A stretch of 64,000 nucleotides of DNA from NCBI GenBank assembly GCA_018857735.1, contig JABMCL010001606.1, positions 117,001 to 181,000 of the forward strand. The letters run 5' to 3'. The translations under genes were made by a program, and so were the position numbers. Below are positions 22,337-34,300 of the stretch, piece after piece. Source of the stretch: Alviniconcha marisindica. Taxonomy: Eukaryota > Mollusca > Gastropoda > Provannidae. The notes beneath the pieces are model-generated. The model did not search any database. It was not told where the DNA came from and worked only from the letters and a program-made list of their open reading frames with translations. Numbering within the stretch: the first letter of the stretch is position 1; each line of letters begins with the position of its first letter.

Positions 22337-25300
22337 ATATATCAGTATGTTATAACTTACCCACATGACTATGAACAATCAATTTAACAACAGAAGTTTA
22401 TGACATCAGCATTATACAAAATATCTCTTACATTTTGCTGATAGCTTCACAAGAGTGATTGCTTTTGTTCTGACTTCATGGAGTGTTTGCCATTGGGGCG
22501 AAATTGTGGAGCATTTGTTGATAAATTGATGGACTGTGTGTTGATTACTGTATGGCATTGCTGATAACTGTCTAGTGTTTGCTGTTGGACAGGGGCCAGG
22601 GAGGGAGAGATTGCAGTGATGAATGGACTGACTGTCAATCTCCACCTACAGCTGGTGTGTACTGGTCATTTTCAGGATGCAGTCTAATTAGGTAGTCCAA
22701 AGTGATTTTGAAAATCAATAGTTGACTATCAGACTTTGTATATCTGCATAGATCTTATTTATCTGATTTCAGTGATACCAATTTTATGTTGATCACTTGA
22801 GTAGTTCCAAAGCTATGATTTTTTAAATATGTACTTTTCTGCCCCAATTTGCCCACAAAATGCAAATTAGAGAAATCCTGAGATTTAAGGTCCCACCTGG
22901 AAGCTATTTTGCATATAACCTATCTAATATTTAGGAATCTCATTCTCCACAGTACAAATAATAGGCCCAATTTTTTGTAGACCTTCATTTTGATTATTCT
23001 TCCAGATATTTCACATCAAACTTGCTAAATTCATAAAAAATGCCATCTGTCAATCATAAAAATGGTGAAAAAATCATAACTCCTCGTCTACTTGTATCAC
23101 CCTACATTTTGTACCAAAATAACCACAGTTAAGAACTCTACATGATGACATACTTTTCTGATTGATCACAGAGAAAATTTAAAATTCCATTTTTTTCCTG
23201 GTGACCTTGCATCACCTTACAGGCCCCATTTCATGGGCATATATGTGGAAGCGATGTCCCCCAAATCCTCTGCCTCCAACATCCTGGAATTGTTGCTAAC
23301 TGGATTAACTTCAAACCCCCATTTCAAAACAACGTGCACAGCAGTCTCGGCTATGTCTTCTTTTTGCAGCCATTTACCTAATGACTTCAAACCCCCATTT
23401 CAAAACAACGTGCACAGCAGTCTCAGTTATGTCTTCTTTTTGCAGCCATTTACCTAATGACTTCAAACCCCCATTTCAAAACAACGTGCACAACAGTCTC
23501 AGTTATGTCTTCTTTTTGAAGCCATTTACATAATATATACGAAACAAATAAACCCAAAATTTGCAACAGAAAGTGAGTGTAATCATATATATGTGTCCTT
23601 CAGTATGTGTATGCTCCTTTCAGACATTTGATCTAGATCTAATTTCTGAGTAACTGTGCAGGCTTCCTGAGTGCTGATGTCAGTAAAACAATTGATCCAC
23701 TCACCCATTTACAGACTGAATCAGTCACTTTTGTTGCAAATGTTGGCTTCATTTGCTAGATCTGTTTGAGTGATTCTGATGATATTTGTGGCCCAAAATG
23801 GCACTTGAAAATGCCCCAGGAATTTTCGACTGTCTCCTAGGATATTACCAATAAAGCCTCTCCTAGACTGTCATTAGTAGAAAAGTTTGCTAAAATTGCT
23901 GTTTATAAATAAATTTGTCGATCATCCCATTGACAGCTCTCACCCGTGTTTGCGATCATTCACAGACTGCTTCATTTTTCATTTTTACTGACAGAAGCAT
24001 TCGTTTGACAGCTTAATCTGGCTTTCAAGAAAAAGATTTATAATGTTACTCATCAACAAGATCGTTTACACGCAATGTAGAACACTCTGATAGTGGAGAA
24101 TCCACCAACTTGGCACGCACGATTGCTTGTGTGACCGCACAGCTGACCGTGCGGCTGTGGTAATAAAATCTCTTTGTGATCACATTTTGGTGGCTGAGTG
24201 TTGGACGTATGAATAGTTTTGAACTCTTATTTTAGTATAACTTTGAAAAACAAAGATTGATCTTTCTGCTGCTATTTTTTATGAGTGTCCGTTGTCTAAA
24301 AATAGTACAAAATCCGTTAAACACATTTCAAACAACTTTATTCAGGACTTCTGCTTGTCGAAGGCAGCCATCATGGATATGGAAAGAAGGCTTAGCAACA
24401 GCACTTTTGATTGATATAGATTTCATCGTGGCTGGACTAGCGTACGTCCAACACTCTGCGTCTGAAAACTGCTTACAGCGAGCGGTGTTCGCAGCCTATG
24501 CGCATCGCTGACAGAAGGCAGCGCTTAGGGGTACCGACATCGGGGTGAATTTTCACATTCTTTTTCAAAGCATAATAAACATAACAACACAGTTAGGAAG
24601 ACGAGACATGAAGCTTTTCTCAAAAGTAATTTTTTATTGAGACTGGATCAAAAACACACAAGAAATCCATCAATGAAAATTGCTAAAACTAGACCAACTT
24701 AGTTAAGCGGAACGCAGCCGAGAGCACTTTGGACTACCTAGTCTAATGTTGTCTGTTGTTTCTTTGATTCCCCCCCCCCCCCCCCCCCCCCCACCCCCCC
24801 TCCCACCTTTCTGGAATGGAGATATTTTTCTTTTTCTTTTTATGGAGTTCTTTTCAAATATAGCAACTTGAATTAAAGAGTTTGTAAAAGATTGTGCAGG
24901 GAGACTAACAGAACAAAGTTATTTGCTTCCTCACACTCACACACAAAATCTAGTTATTTCTTCATTTTGTGTTGTTTTTCATGTCACAGATCTCTTTTTA
25001 CCGACCAACACCTCAGAGGCACAAGATTCTGTGTGAATCTAAGGCCTTCCCCTCTGACCATGTGAGTATGATTGTCTGTCAGAGTTCTCTAACAGGTGAC
25101 TCCTAGGTCGATATAAGTTCTCCTCTCTCCTGCAGACTGACTGCACTTTTGCTGCATGTGATTCTAAACGAGTGACTGTAGCTTTTTATAGTGTGTTTTG
25201 AATATCCACCTAAGTGGTGTACTTACAGCGCTGTTTGGTTGTTAATAATAATAGTAAATGCATTTTTACAGTGCTGAATCCCTATGTGACTATACTTGTG

Positions 25301-28300
25301 TAATGGTGTGGAGTGGTCAAGACAGGCAGCAGAGTCAGTCAAAAATGGAGACCACAGCAGGTGTATAGCAATCAGGATTTATTCTCAGCAGACAGTTTTC
25401 AGCACACAGCACACACAAAATGATCACTCGCATGCATAGATAACAGGGTGGCTTGGGCCGTAAGGAAAACACACTCTCTGGACCACAAAATGGCTAACAT
25501 TTGTGTTTCCTTGGCCCATTCAAGTATAATTTTCTCAGCAATAACTAAACTAAGTAAATCATGAAAAACATCAAATAAAAGTTAAAATTACAATCTTTTA
25601 AACCATATAAACAAAATATGCAAACATGACGTATTTTATTTACAACAAGCATGGGAAGCATACAAACAGATTCGTACAACCAAATCACAGCTAACACAGT
25701 GTACAAAATATTAATGTTACTAAAACTTACATCAGAATAAAGTGCACGCTCCCAGGGTTAAAATGGTACATAAGAATTACAATACAACGTTCTGTATGAG
25801 AAGCAAGACATACTCAAAGACTAGCAATAAAACAGTTAGCGTGAACTTTCACCTGGGGCACATTATCTAGTCACAACATTGCTGATAAAGTGATATCAAG
25901 TAGTCTATGAATACAACTTAGCTTCTACAGTACACAATACTTAATTTCAACCCAAAATAAACACTAAACATGAAGCAAAATACTATACAACAAAGCGCTG
26001 ATCGACACAGAATTACTTTAATTGAATCAAAACAACAATTCACTACTAAACTTTGACAGAGACTGAAGCAGGCCGGGCCATGCAAGCGACAGCTATAAAA
26101 AGAACAGACCTAGCAAGGCACCGGCTACCGATTTAGCAGCTTGATCCTGCATCTAAATAAACAACACATACTCATTCTAAGATCTAATAAATGCCAAATT
26201 AAATTACACATGGCTTGGTGTATAAAAAGGAAGTAGGTAAACAAACAACAAGCGATCAAAATGTGAAGGGGGAAAACTCAGTTTGAATCTGGTGTGCACT
26301 GGCTATCGGCCGGTCAGCTGTGTGAAGCCATGAGACATTAGGCCTACGCTACACGTAGCACTTCAAAACAAAAGCATCATCTGCTCTGGTTCCTGGGTTG
26401 GCAGTACAGTAATAAAATTGCATGGATCTGATAACTGGGGCAGGATTACCATAAAAACGTGTACAAAGAGCACTTGCTCACACTTGTGTGAGGCTGAAAG
26501 CACTATACAGGAAACATTACAATACACAACCTAATTGACATTACGCATCACACTGTATCCCTCCCTCTGCCCCACATCCATGTACACATGTACGTGTACA
26601 CACACACACACACACACACACAATCTAGCAACCCCTCACTTCCCTCTCTCTTCCAGTCTGCCGCCTCCACCCCCCCCCCCCCCCCCCCCTCATCCCCCCA
26701 TCCAATAATCACCAGTCAGCCAGTGAAGATGTCAGCTGCCAAAAAAGAAGAAGAAAAAAATCGGGTACAGGTGTCTGGTGCCAGATGAAACTGCTGCCAC
26801 TTGGCTCTTTCTGTGTACACCATACAACCATGCACCATCATGTCATGTCACTTCACGCAAGGCCATATTGGTAGGGTGCATGTGTTTACCTGTAACCTCC
26901 CTGGAAGGGAGGCCAGGGATATCTGATGTCTCTCTTCTTTCTGCAGAGTAAAGTGCTGTGAGAAAATAGAAAGAGAAAGTTTAGACAGGGGGAAAGTGTG
27001 CTGGCAATAATAATAATAATAATAAAGAAGATTTCTAGAGCGCCAATCTACCACACAAGGTGGCAGCACGGGGCGCTTTACAATAACTCTAACCACACAC
27101 ACACACACACACACAGTGTCGAACGAGGGGATGGGCAGGGCTGTGAAAAACAGTTTAGAAATAATTATTAAACAGGTGCATCGTGAGGGCGGCTTTGAAA
27201 GAGGAGGTAGAATCAGAGTGGCGGGGCGTTTGAGGCAAATTGTTCCAGACAGATGGGCCAGCATAAGAAAAAGATCTTTCACCAAATGTTTTTGTGTTTA
27301 CACAGGGGGTGACAAAGGTTCATGTGTCAGATGCAGATCGTAACTGTGTTGCTGGAGTATAAGGTTCAAGGAGGTTGGGCAGATACTCAGGTATCTGATA
27401 GTCAATGTATTGACTACTTTGGAGTATCTGGCCAGACCAATCTGGCTACAACAGCTGTCCCCAGTTCAAAGATAGCTCTTAGTATCCTGCCCTTTTCACA
27501 GTCAGATCTGTTTGTAGTACTGTGCCCTTTTGATAGTCTGTCAGGTCTATTTCTGGTGCTGCACCCTTTTCTCAAATCTGATTTGTGAGATAACTTTCTG
27601 GTGCTGTGCCCATATCACAGTCCGTCATGTCTATTTCTGGTGCTGTGCCCATTTCACAGTCTCTCAGATCTATTTCTAGTGCTGTGCCTTTTTCACAGCC
27701 TGTCAGATCTATTTCTGGTGCTGTGCCCATTTCACCATCTCACAGATCTATTTCTAGTGCTGTGCCTTTTGCACAGTCTGTCAGATCTATTTCTGGTGCT
27801 GTGCCCATTTCACAGTCTCTCAGATCTATTTCTAGTGCTGTGCCTTTTGCAGTCTGTCAGATAATCTGTTTCTAGTGCTGTACCTTTTTCACTGTCTGTC
27901 AGATCAGTTTCTAGTGCTGCACCTTTTTCACAGTCTGTCAGATCAATTTGTAGTGCTGTACCCTTTTCACTGTCTGTCAGATCAATTTGTAGTGCTGTAC
28001 CTTTTTCACTGTCTGTCAGATCAATTTGTAGTGCTGTACCTTTTTCACTGTCTCTGAGTAGTCATTGCTGCCCAGGTCGACATGCCTGTCATCATTGTTA
28101 TGGTGTCTACAAATACAATGCTTTGTGACTAGTCTAGATGAATATGTGTCTTGTTTTGCAGTATGCCTTTGAAAGCCAGATCCGTTTGCATGACCTTGAC
28201 CCAGCAACCAGTCTCCTCTGCATGGAACCCAGAGAGGTCAGTTTTGTATCTGTAAAAAGATAACTTTATTTGGGCTAACAAGCCCCGTTTCTAGTGGTAT

Positions 28301-31300
28301 GTTAATGTTTGATAAACAGACTTCTTCATAATTTTGCACACTGCTTTCTCACTGGTAAACCTTTCATCTTTTTCCTCTAATGGCAGGGAGAGCACACATT
28401 GCGCACAGAGGACATTCTGCAGAAGATAGAGGAGGAAGGGGACAGTATAGCAGTAGTGTGCTTCCCTGGAGTTCAGTACTACACGGGGCAGCTCTATGAC
28501 ATTCCAACCATTACTGCTGCTGGGCAAAGAAAGGTATTCTCCACTGTTACATCTCATAATAAATGTGTGTGTTGTGAGGATGGTGAGTCTGATGTTTGTT
28601 TCATAGATGGTGAGTCTGTTGTTTGTTGTAGGGATGATGAACCTGATGTTGCAGGGATGATGAGACCGATGTTTGTTGTGGGATGTCTGGTGTTTGATGT
28701 GGTGATGATGGGAGGTATTATATGCAGATTTAAAGAGATGAGTTTTTAAGGCTTGCTTGAAAGAAGATGTTGATGCTGAGTGACGAACATCATACGGTAA
28801 TGAGTTCCACTGTGTTGGGGCCTCTGAAAGAAAAAGCGTGTCATCCAAAGGCCTTTGTTTTTGTGAAAGGTATGCGGAAGGTTCTGGTGTCAGAAATGGA
28901 GCAAAGTTGTCTGGGTGGATGGTAGACAGTCAGGAATTCAGAAAAATAGACTGGGTAACTTTTAGCAAAAGAATTGTAACACAGAGTTGCAACTTTATAC
29001 TGGTGTCTGGTGTTTTTGTGAGGATGTTTGATGGTGTTTGTTGTTGGGATGATGAATCTGGTGTTTGTTTTAGGGATGATGCATCTGGTGTTTGTTGTTG
29101 GGATGAGTGTGATGTTTGTTGCAGGAATGATTAGTCTGATATTTGTTGTAGGGATGATGAATTTTAGTGTGTTTTGAAGGAATGATGAGTCTTTGGTTTT
29201 GAAGAATCTGGTGGTGGTTGCATGGATGATGAGTCTGGTTTTGTTGTGGGGATGATGAGTCTGTGTTTGTTGCAGGAATGATGAATCTGGTGGATGAGTG
29301 TGGCACCAAACACACAAAATATTAAGAAGAACACCGATTTTAATAGAACAACATAAAATATGCTTTAATTTCCTCAGCACTTCCAGACAGTTCAGCAGCA
29401 ATAGGCAAAAGAGGATAAGCAGACAATTTTCATTTTTCATTGATCCTCATTGACCTGTGGTCTGTTGCTTGGAGAAAGGGGTTTGCCCGCAAAATGTGTG
29501 TGCGTTTTGTGTTGTCCTATTGAAATCAGCATTCTTTTGGACCTTTTGTGTGTTTGGATCTTGTTTCTGAACACTAGCAGTCAACCTTGTTAAATTGTTT
29601 TGTGTGTGTGTGTTTTTTGCTCATAAGTCTGGAGTTTGCCACAGGAGTCATTGCAGGATTGATGAGTCTGGCATTTGTTGCAGGATTGGTGAGGCTCCTG
29701 TTCTGTGGTGTTTGTTGCAGGGTTGCTATGTTGGCTGGGATTTGGCTCATGCTGCAGGAAATGTAGAGTTGCATCTGCATGACTGGAACGTTGACTTTGC
29801 CTGCTGGTGCACATACAAGGTAGAATTTCTGTGTTTTAAAACAAATTGTAGAGTTTCTCTCTCTCTCAGATTTACTATGTTTAAAGGAACTCCTTTGGCG
29901 GCTAAACTTCTCGTCTGCTTAAAGGAGGTTAAACGAACATGATCAGTGTTAAAAGTTTTGTGACTGAACGTGCCGTTGATTTTATAACGATTTTAGAATA
30001 GGACTTTCCCAGACAGTGTTACTAACACCGTTTTCACAAGCTCTTTCCCGCATTTCAGTATGACATCAGTGATAGGATACGAGAACTTCTCAGTTTTGTG
30101 TACATGTCATGTATAAATTATTTTTGTCAATGTTTATTTTTTAAATCTGGACTGTCTGTGTGAAATAGTTTCATTTTCCTAACATTTTCATGGGGAACAG
30201 CACAAAATACTCGGAAATAAATTGATAGTGTTTGAAATTGCCAAGACGAACAATGAAATGATGTCTAGCGTTCTTTCAAACACTTTAGGGTTGCCTGGGT
30301 GAACTTCATCCAAACAGGTACGTTTGATTCACATGCATGCATCGAGACACAATTCTGTCACACTGGCTCAACCAACACAAGTTCGTTGTGGTTTGTAGAC
30401 ACCTTCGACCAATCGCAGACTAGCATACAACACAACTACCCGTGTGATTTCATGAATATGAAAGAAAACATTAATGAGTGAACAACTACTGGTGAGGTTG
30501 ACAAAACTGATAGAACAGATCTAGGGAAATGTACTCACTTATACGACGAAACACAAGGAAACAAGGAAACACAAGCATTTTCGACAGAAAATTGTCTTCG
30601 TCAGGTGCAAGAAAATAGATAATAATAAAAGAAGAAGGAAGCAAAGAAGAAGACAGACAAGTAGAAGCTGATGTAAAACAACAACAATTCTTAAGAATGT
30701 ATACGTAGATTTAAAACTACGTCATCAAAATGACGCAAATTAGGGGGATTTTTAAGTGGGCAGATCGTGGCAAATACTGAACTTCAAAACAAACAAGATC
30801 TGCCAACAGTATGTTGGTCCTTACTTTTCATACAAACCACACTATGGTTTTGTTGCCAAGCGAATTGCAAGGCTCCCAAAGTAGGACAGGTTTTTCCATA
30901 CGCTACTTGTAACAATCACTCGTTTGTTGTTTTGTTTGTGGACTGGTCCATTATGAAGCTCATATTACGGTTTGGAAAAGTTCAGTTGTAGGGGTTGATG
31001 CATAGTACTGAGTGCAGTTCACAAGGTATTTGGGTGGCCGAAGTTCCCCATCCAAGAGAGTGGACAAATTTCCCCCATGCCACCCTATGTGTTTGGCTCA
31101 ATGAAATGATGGCAAAATCATTTTGACGTCATTACAATATCAATAATTTGACGCAAGATTATAGAAAGGAGAAGGAAGAGTTGAAGGAAACAATGGCTCT
31201 AGAAATAGTTACTGATGGCAAGAATGACAAAATTGAAAAGAATGATTAGGAATACGTACACAACAAGAGAGCACGAGAGCATGTCCCAACATGTGTTTTG

Positions 31301-34300
31301 TTTTGTGTGTCACCTTCTTTTGTGTTAATAGATAATAAATACATTCTTTCATGTGCTATTATAAGGAGCAAAAAGCCCTTTGAATGAAAGCAACGAAGAA
31401 CTGAGAATGAAACAGTGGTGTTTATATCTTCATAGTTCTTTTTCAAGATTATGCAATCAAAGCAGAGATAATTTGGAGTTACTACCATTTATCTTCAGAG
31501 GACTAAAATAAAAAGAAAGTTTAACTCTACTGGCAAGAGACCGACAATGTAGATACAGGTCGTGGCCGGTAAACCTGGGTGACCAGATGGAGAGGTGGAG
31601 AGAGCGGTGCACAAGGTTAGACGTCTGCAATAGGAAACTGGCAAAGCTGTTACTGGACAAGTAAAAGAAAAGGTTCCTGATACTTCTTTTTTGATTGATA
31701 GGAGTAGTCTACTGGAACCATACGTTTAAATATTCTACTAAGTACTACCTGTTTGCGTAAGTGTGTGTTTCTGGCATGCCACTGGCCGGTAGGTTTTTCT
31801 TTTCTTTTCATTATTATTATTATGGTGTCTAAAATATTTCCTGTAGTAGCATGGGATCAATACACTGAGAAAGAATTGTCACCCAACACTTTGTACTTTG
31901 GTCCATCGCTGAGCATTATTAGTAAACGGCAGCTACAGGTCTCATCCAGTATCGGTGCAGTACACATAGCACGATTAAGAGATTTATTCAAAGAAAGACA
32001 TAAAATTATTCACACAATCATCAGTTAAGTCGCCCAACAAATTATTACGCCTGAGCAGATTACGTGCCTGAGACAATGCCATTGTCAATTGTTTGTAGGC
32101 CGAGTCTACAAAAACTTGTGTAAAACAACAAAATGTAATGACGTAATATGCATTCCGTAAATAGCTGCACCCGGGGGTAGATCCCCAGTCTATTTTTAGA
32201 CCACTACAGTTATTCTTAAAATTGCCGCATTTCAACAGGACCAAAGCAGAAATTAATGCTACATAATAATTGCACATAAAACAGTAAAAATTCATGTGAA
32301 AAATCGTTTTTTAGCCAAATCTGTGTGGGCCAGTCCCTTTAAGGTCTTCCAATTCTAAATATAATGCCTCAACAATCAGTTACTTGTTTTTTTCTTCTTC
32401 TGTGCTTCGATCTAAATAGTTCTTCAGAGGAAATTGCATCTATTTATTGGATCTAAGCACTTGTAGATACTGTTGAGGCTTATATCTCCCTGCCTATGTT
32501 GAGCTGCCTTGAAGCCTGAACACCTTTGGGGCCATTTTTTCCAGATCTAACACTTTCATGTATCCTTTATGGATTCATAGGTCAAGGACACAGTATTCAT
32601 ACTTACAGAGTTACTTTTCTTTGCAAAGTATTCTCAAAATTTCTGAATTCAGCATTTCAAAAAACAATTCTCTTAACATTCAAAATTTAATGACAGCATT
32701 TTTATTTACTTCTTTTGAACATTCCCTTCATTTAGAGCTTATTAGGTGTGCCAGCCAAGAGTATACTCCCATGCTGATAGAGTCTACCAGCTAAACGGTG
32801 TTTTTGTTTTTTGTTGTTAGTATTGAGCTGATATCCCCCCACCATTATGTGCTGGTGATCACTGATGAGCTACACAGGTAGCAAATCTTGTGCCTGACCA
32901 ACAAAATAATGCTTCCCACCAGGATAAGATTTTTTTGTAACCCCACTGCTCTCTGCTTAGCATTGTGGGACCAAAATCAGATTCATCTCTAGGGGGGGAC
33001 TGATGCACCTGATAGGCTCTTTAGGAAGGGAGTAGGACTTTCTTCTCTTTCTCTCTCTCTCTCTGATTTACTCTGTTTGAGTCTTCCAAATCTAAATGTA
33101 ACACCTCAGCAATCAATTACTTGCTTTATTTTTTCCCCCTACACTTCAATCTAAAACATTTAAAAAAAATTAAATTTCAGTGTGTCAAAATGATTCTTTA
33201 CGGAAGACAGTAGATCCTGCTCTTTCTCTTGCTAACAAACTTCAGGTTAATAGATGTCTCATCTATAATAAATTATCAGAGAATCTCTTATGAGTTTGAA
33301 ATTCTAAGGCTATTGTGGCCTTCACTTTATTTCCCCATACAGACCTCTTTCCCTCTACCACCAAGAGTCTGAGAAGAATCTGTGATCCAACAGAACAGTC
33401 CACCTTTCTGCAGATCCACCCCTTCTCTAGGTTTCTTATCTTACTGCTTTCTAGTGTGATGTTCCTCTTTCCTTTCAGAACTAGTGGTGAACATTGTGTT
33501 TTTTATCATGCTGGTATTGCTACTTTCATGCACTGACTGTGTTATCATACTGTCAACTGTTGGCTTCCTCTTACTAAAGAATGAATATGGGCTGTTTAAC
33601 TGCATATGCAGTGACAGAAAGAAGTGCATGCTGTACACACAAAAAGCAGCACAGGCACAGACAGACAAATGTGCACAAGCATTGACTGGAAGAAATTAAA
33701 AAGTCACTCCTCGTGTCATAACTGGGCTTACAATTCACACTAGCTGCTTCTTTCTTTTTTAAAAATTTTTTCATGTTTTATTTCAGTTTGTGTGCAGCTT
33801 ACAGCAATTTTTTTCTTTCCAAGACTAGCTGCTTTTGGTGAAGTGGATTGCAACTGGTACTGTTAGACCTTTCAACCATGAGCCCAGTCCAGCAGCATCC
33901 AGCATTTGACACTGTTGGCTGCCTTTGTCTTTGTTTGCAGTATATGAACAGCAGTGCTGGAGGCCTGGCAGGTTTCTTCCTTCATCAGCGGCATGAAAGA
34001 AATGACTTTCCCAAGCTGCTGGGATGGTGGGGGCACAAAATGTCCACCAGGTTTAACATGGACAACAGTGAGTTTGCTTTTTATGTTTAGGGCCAGGGGG
34101 GCACAACATGCCCACCAGGGTTACCACGGACAACAGTGAGTTTGCTTTTTGAGGTTAGGGATTGGGGGGTGCAACATGTCCACCAAAATTACCATGGATG
34201 ACAGTGAGTTTGCTTTTTGAGGTTAGGGTCATGGGGGCACAACATGTCCACCAGGTTTACCATGGATGACAGTGAGTTAATTTTTTCAGTTCAGGGTGGT

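Larger units (their letters stand above)
18470..22590 (+). repeat. KYNU: Degenerate minisatellite leading to the exon-4 acceptor
   Basis: Dozens of degraded copies of a unit close to AACTTCATGGAGTGTTTGCT followed by GTTGGGCTGA, interrupted by MITEs (19397-20452) and a (CA)n tract. The real exon-4 acceptor, GTGTTTGCTGTTGGACAG, is itself a variant of the unit. Decoy acceptors with the same GCTGTTGGACAG text occur at 21267-21269 (followed by GTGCCAAG, like the exon start GGGCCAGG) and 21438-21440. Confidence 0.85.
11669..22592 (+). other. KYNU: KYNU intron 3 (10.9 kb)
   Basis: Contains, in order: unassigned AT-rich DNA (11669-12096), a full-length LINE with its duplication (12097-17330), unassigned DNA with one candidate coding fragment (18111-18284), two MITEs (19397-20452), a long degenerate minisatellite (18470-22590, interrupted) and a (CA)n tract (22242-22334). 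Confidence 0.88.
22655..24989 (+). other. KYNU: KYNU intron 4
   Basis: Almost completely occupied by a hAT-like element (22689-24739), followed by a poly-C tract (24772-24802). Confidence 0.9.
25062..28161 (+). other. KYNU: KYNU intron 5
   Basis: Holds an LTR copy (25299-26482), (CA)n tracts (26599-26622, 27095-27117), a poly-C tract (26668-26690), a dispersed repeat (27003-27345) and a 44-bp minisatellite (27480-28060). Confidence 0.88.
28534..29720 (+). other. KYNU: KYNU intron 7
   Basis: An exon-8-acceptor array in three blocks (28560-28700, 29010-29290, 29630-29720), split by a minus-strand LINE 3' fragment (28720-29010) and a terminal-repeat-like pair (29300-29590). Confidence 0.9.
29820..33940 (+). 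other. KYNU: KYNU intron 8
   Basis: Holds a possible element bounded by TTAAAGG/CCTTTAA-like ends (29881-32342), a Penelope-type end (30480-30620), a direct repeat pair (32342-32420, 33078-33160) and one arm of an inverted pair with 47590-47675. The rest is unassigned. Confidence 0.85.

Noticed and set aside
27601..28057. Repeat proteins in two overlapping frames
   Set aside because: Minisatellite without stops; no homology.
29881..32342. A 2.5-kb DNA transposon with TTAAAGG...CCTTTAA ends
   Set aside because: Only about 9-10 bp agree and no clean duplication is seen, so it is mentioned in the intron 8 description but not called.
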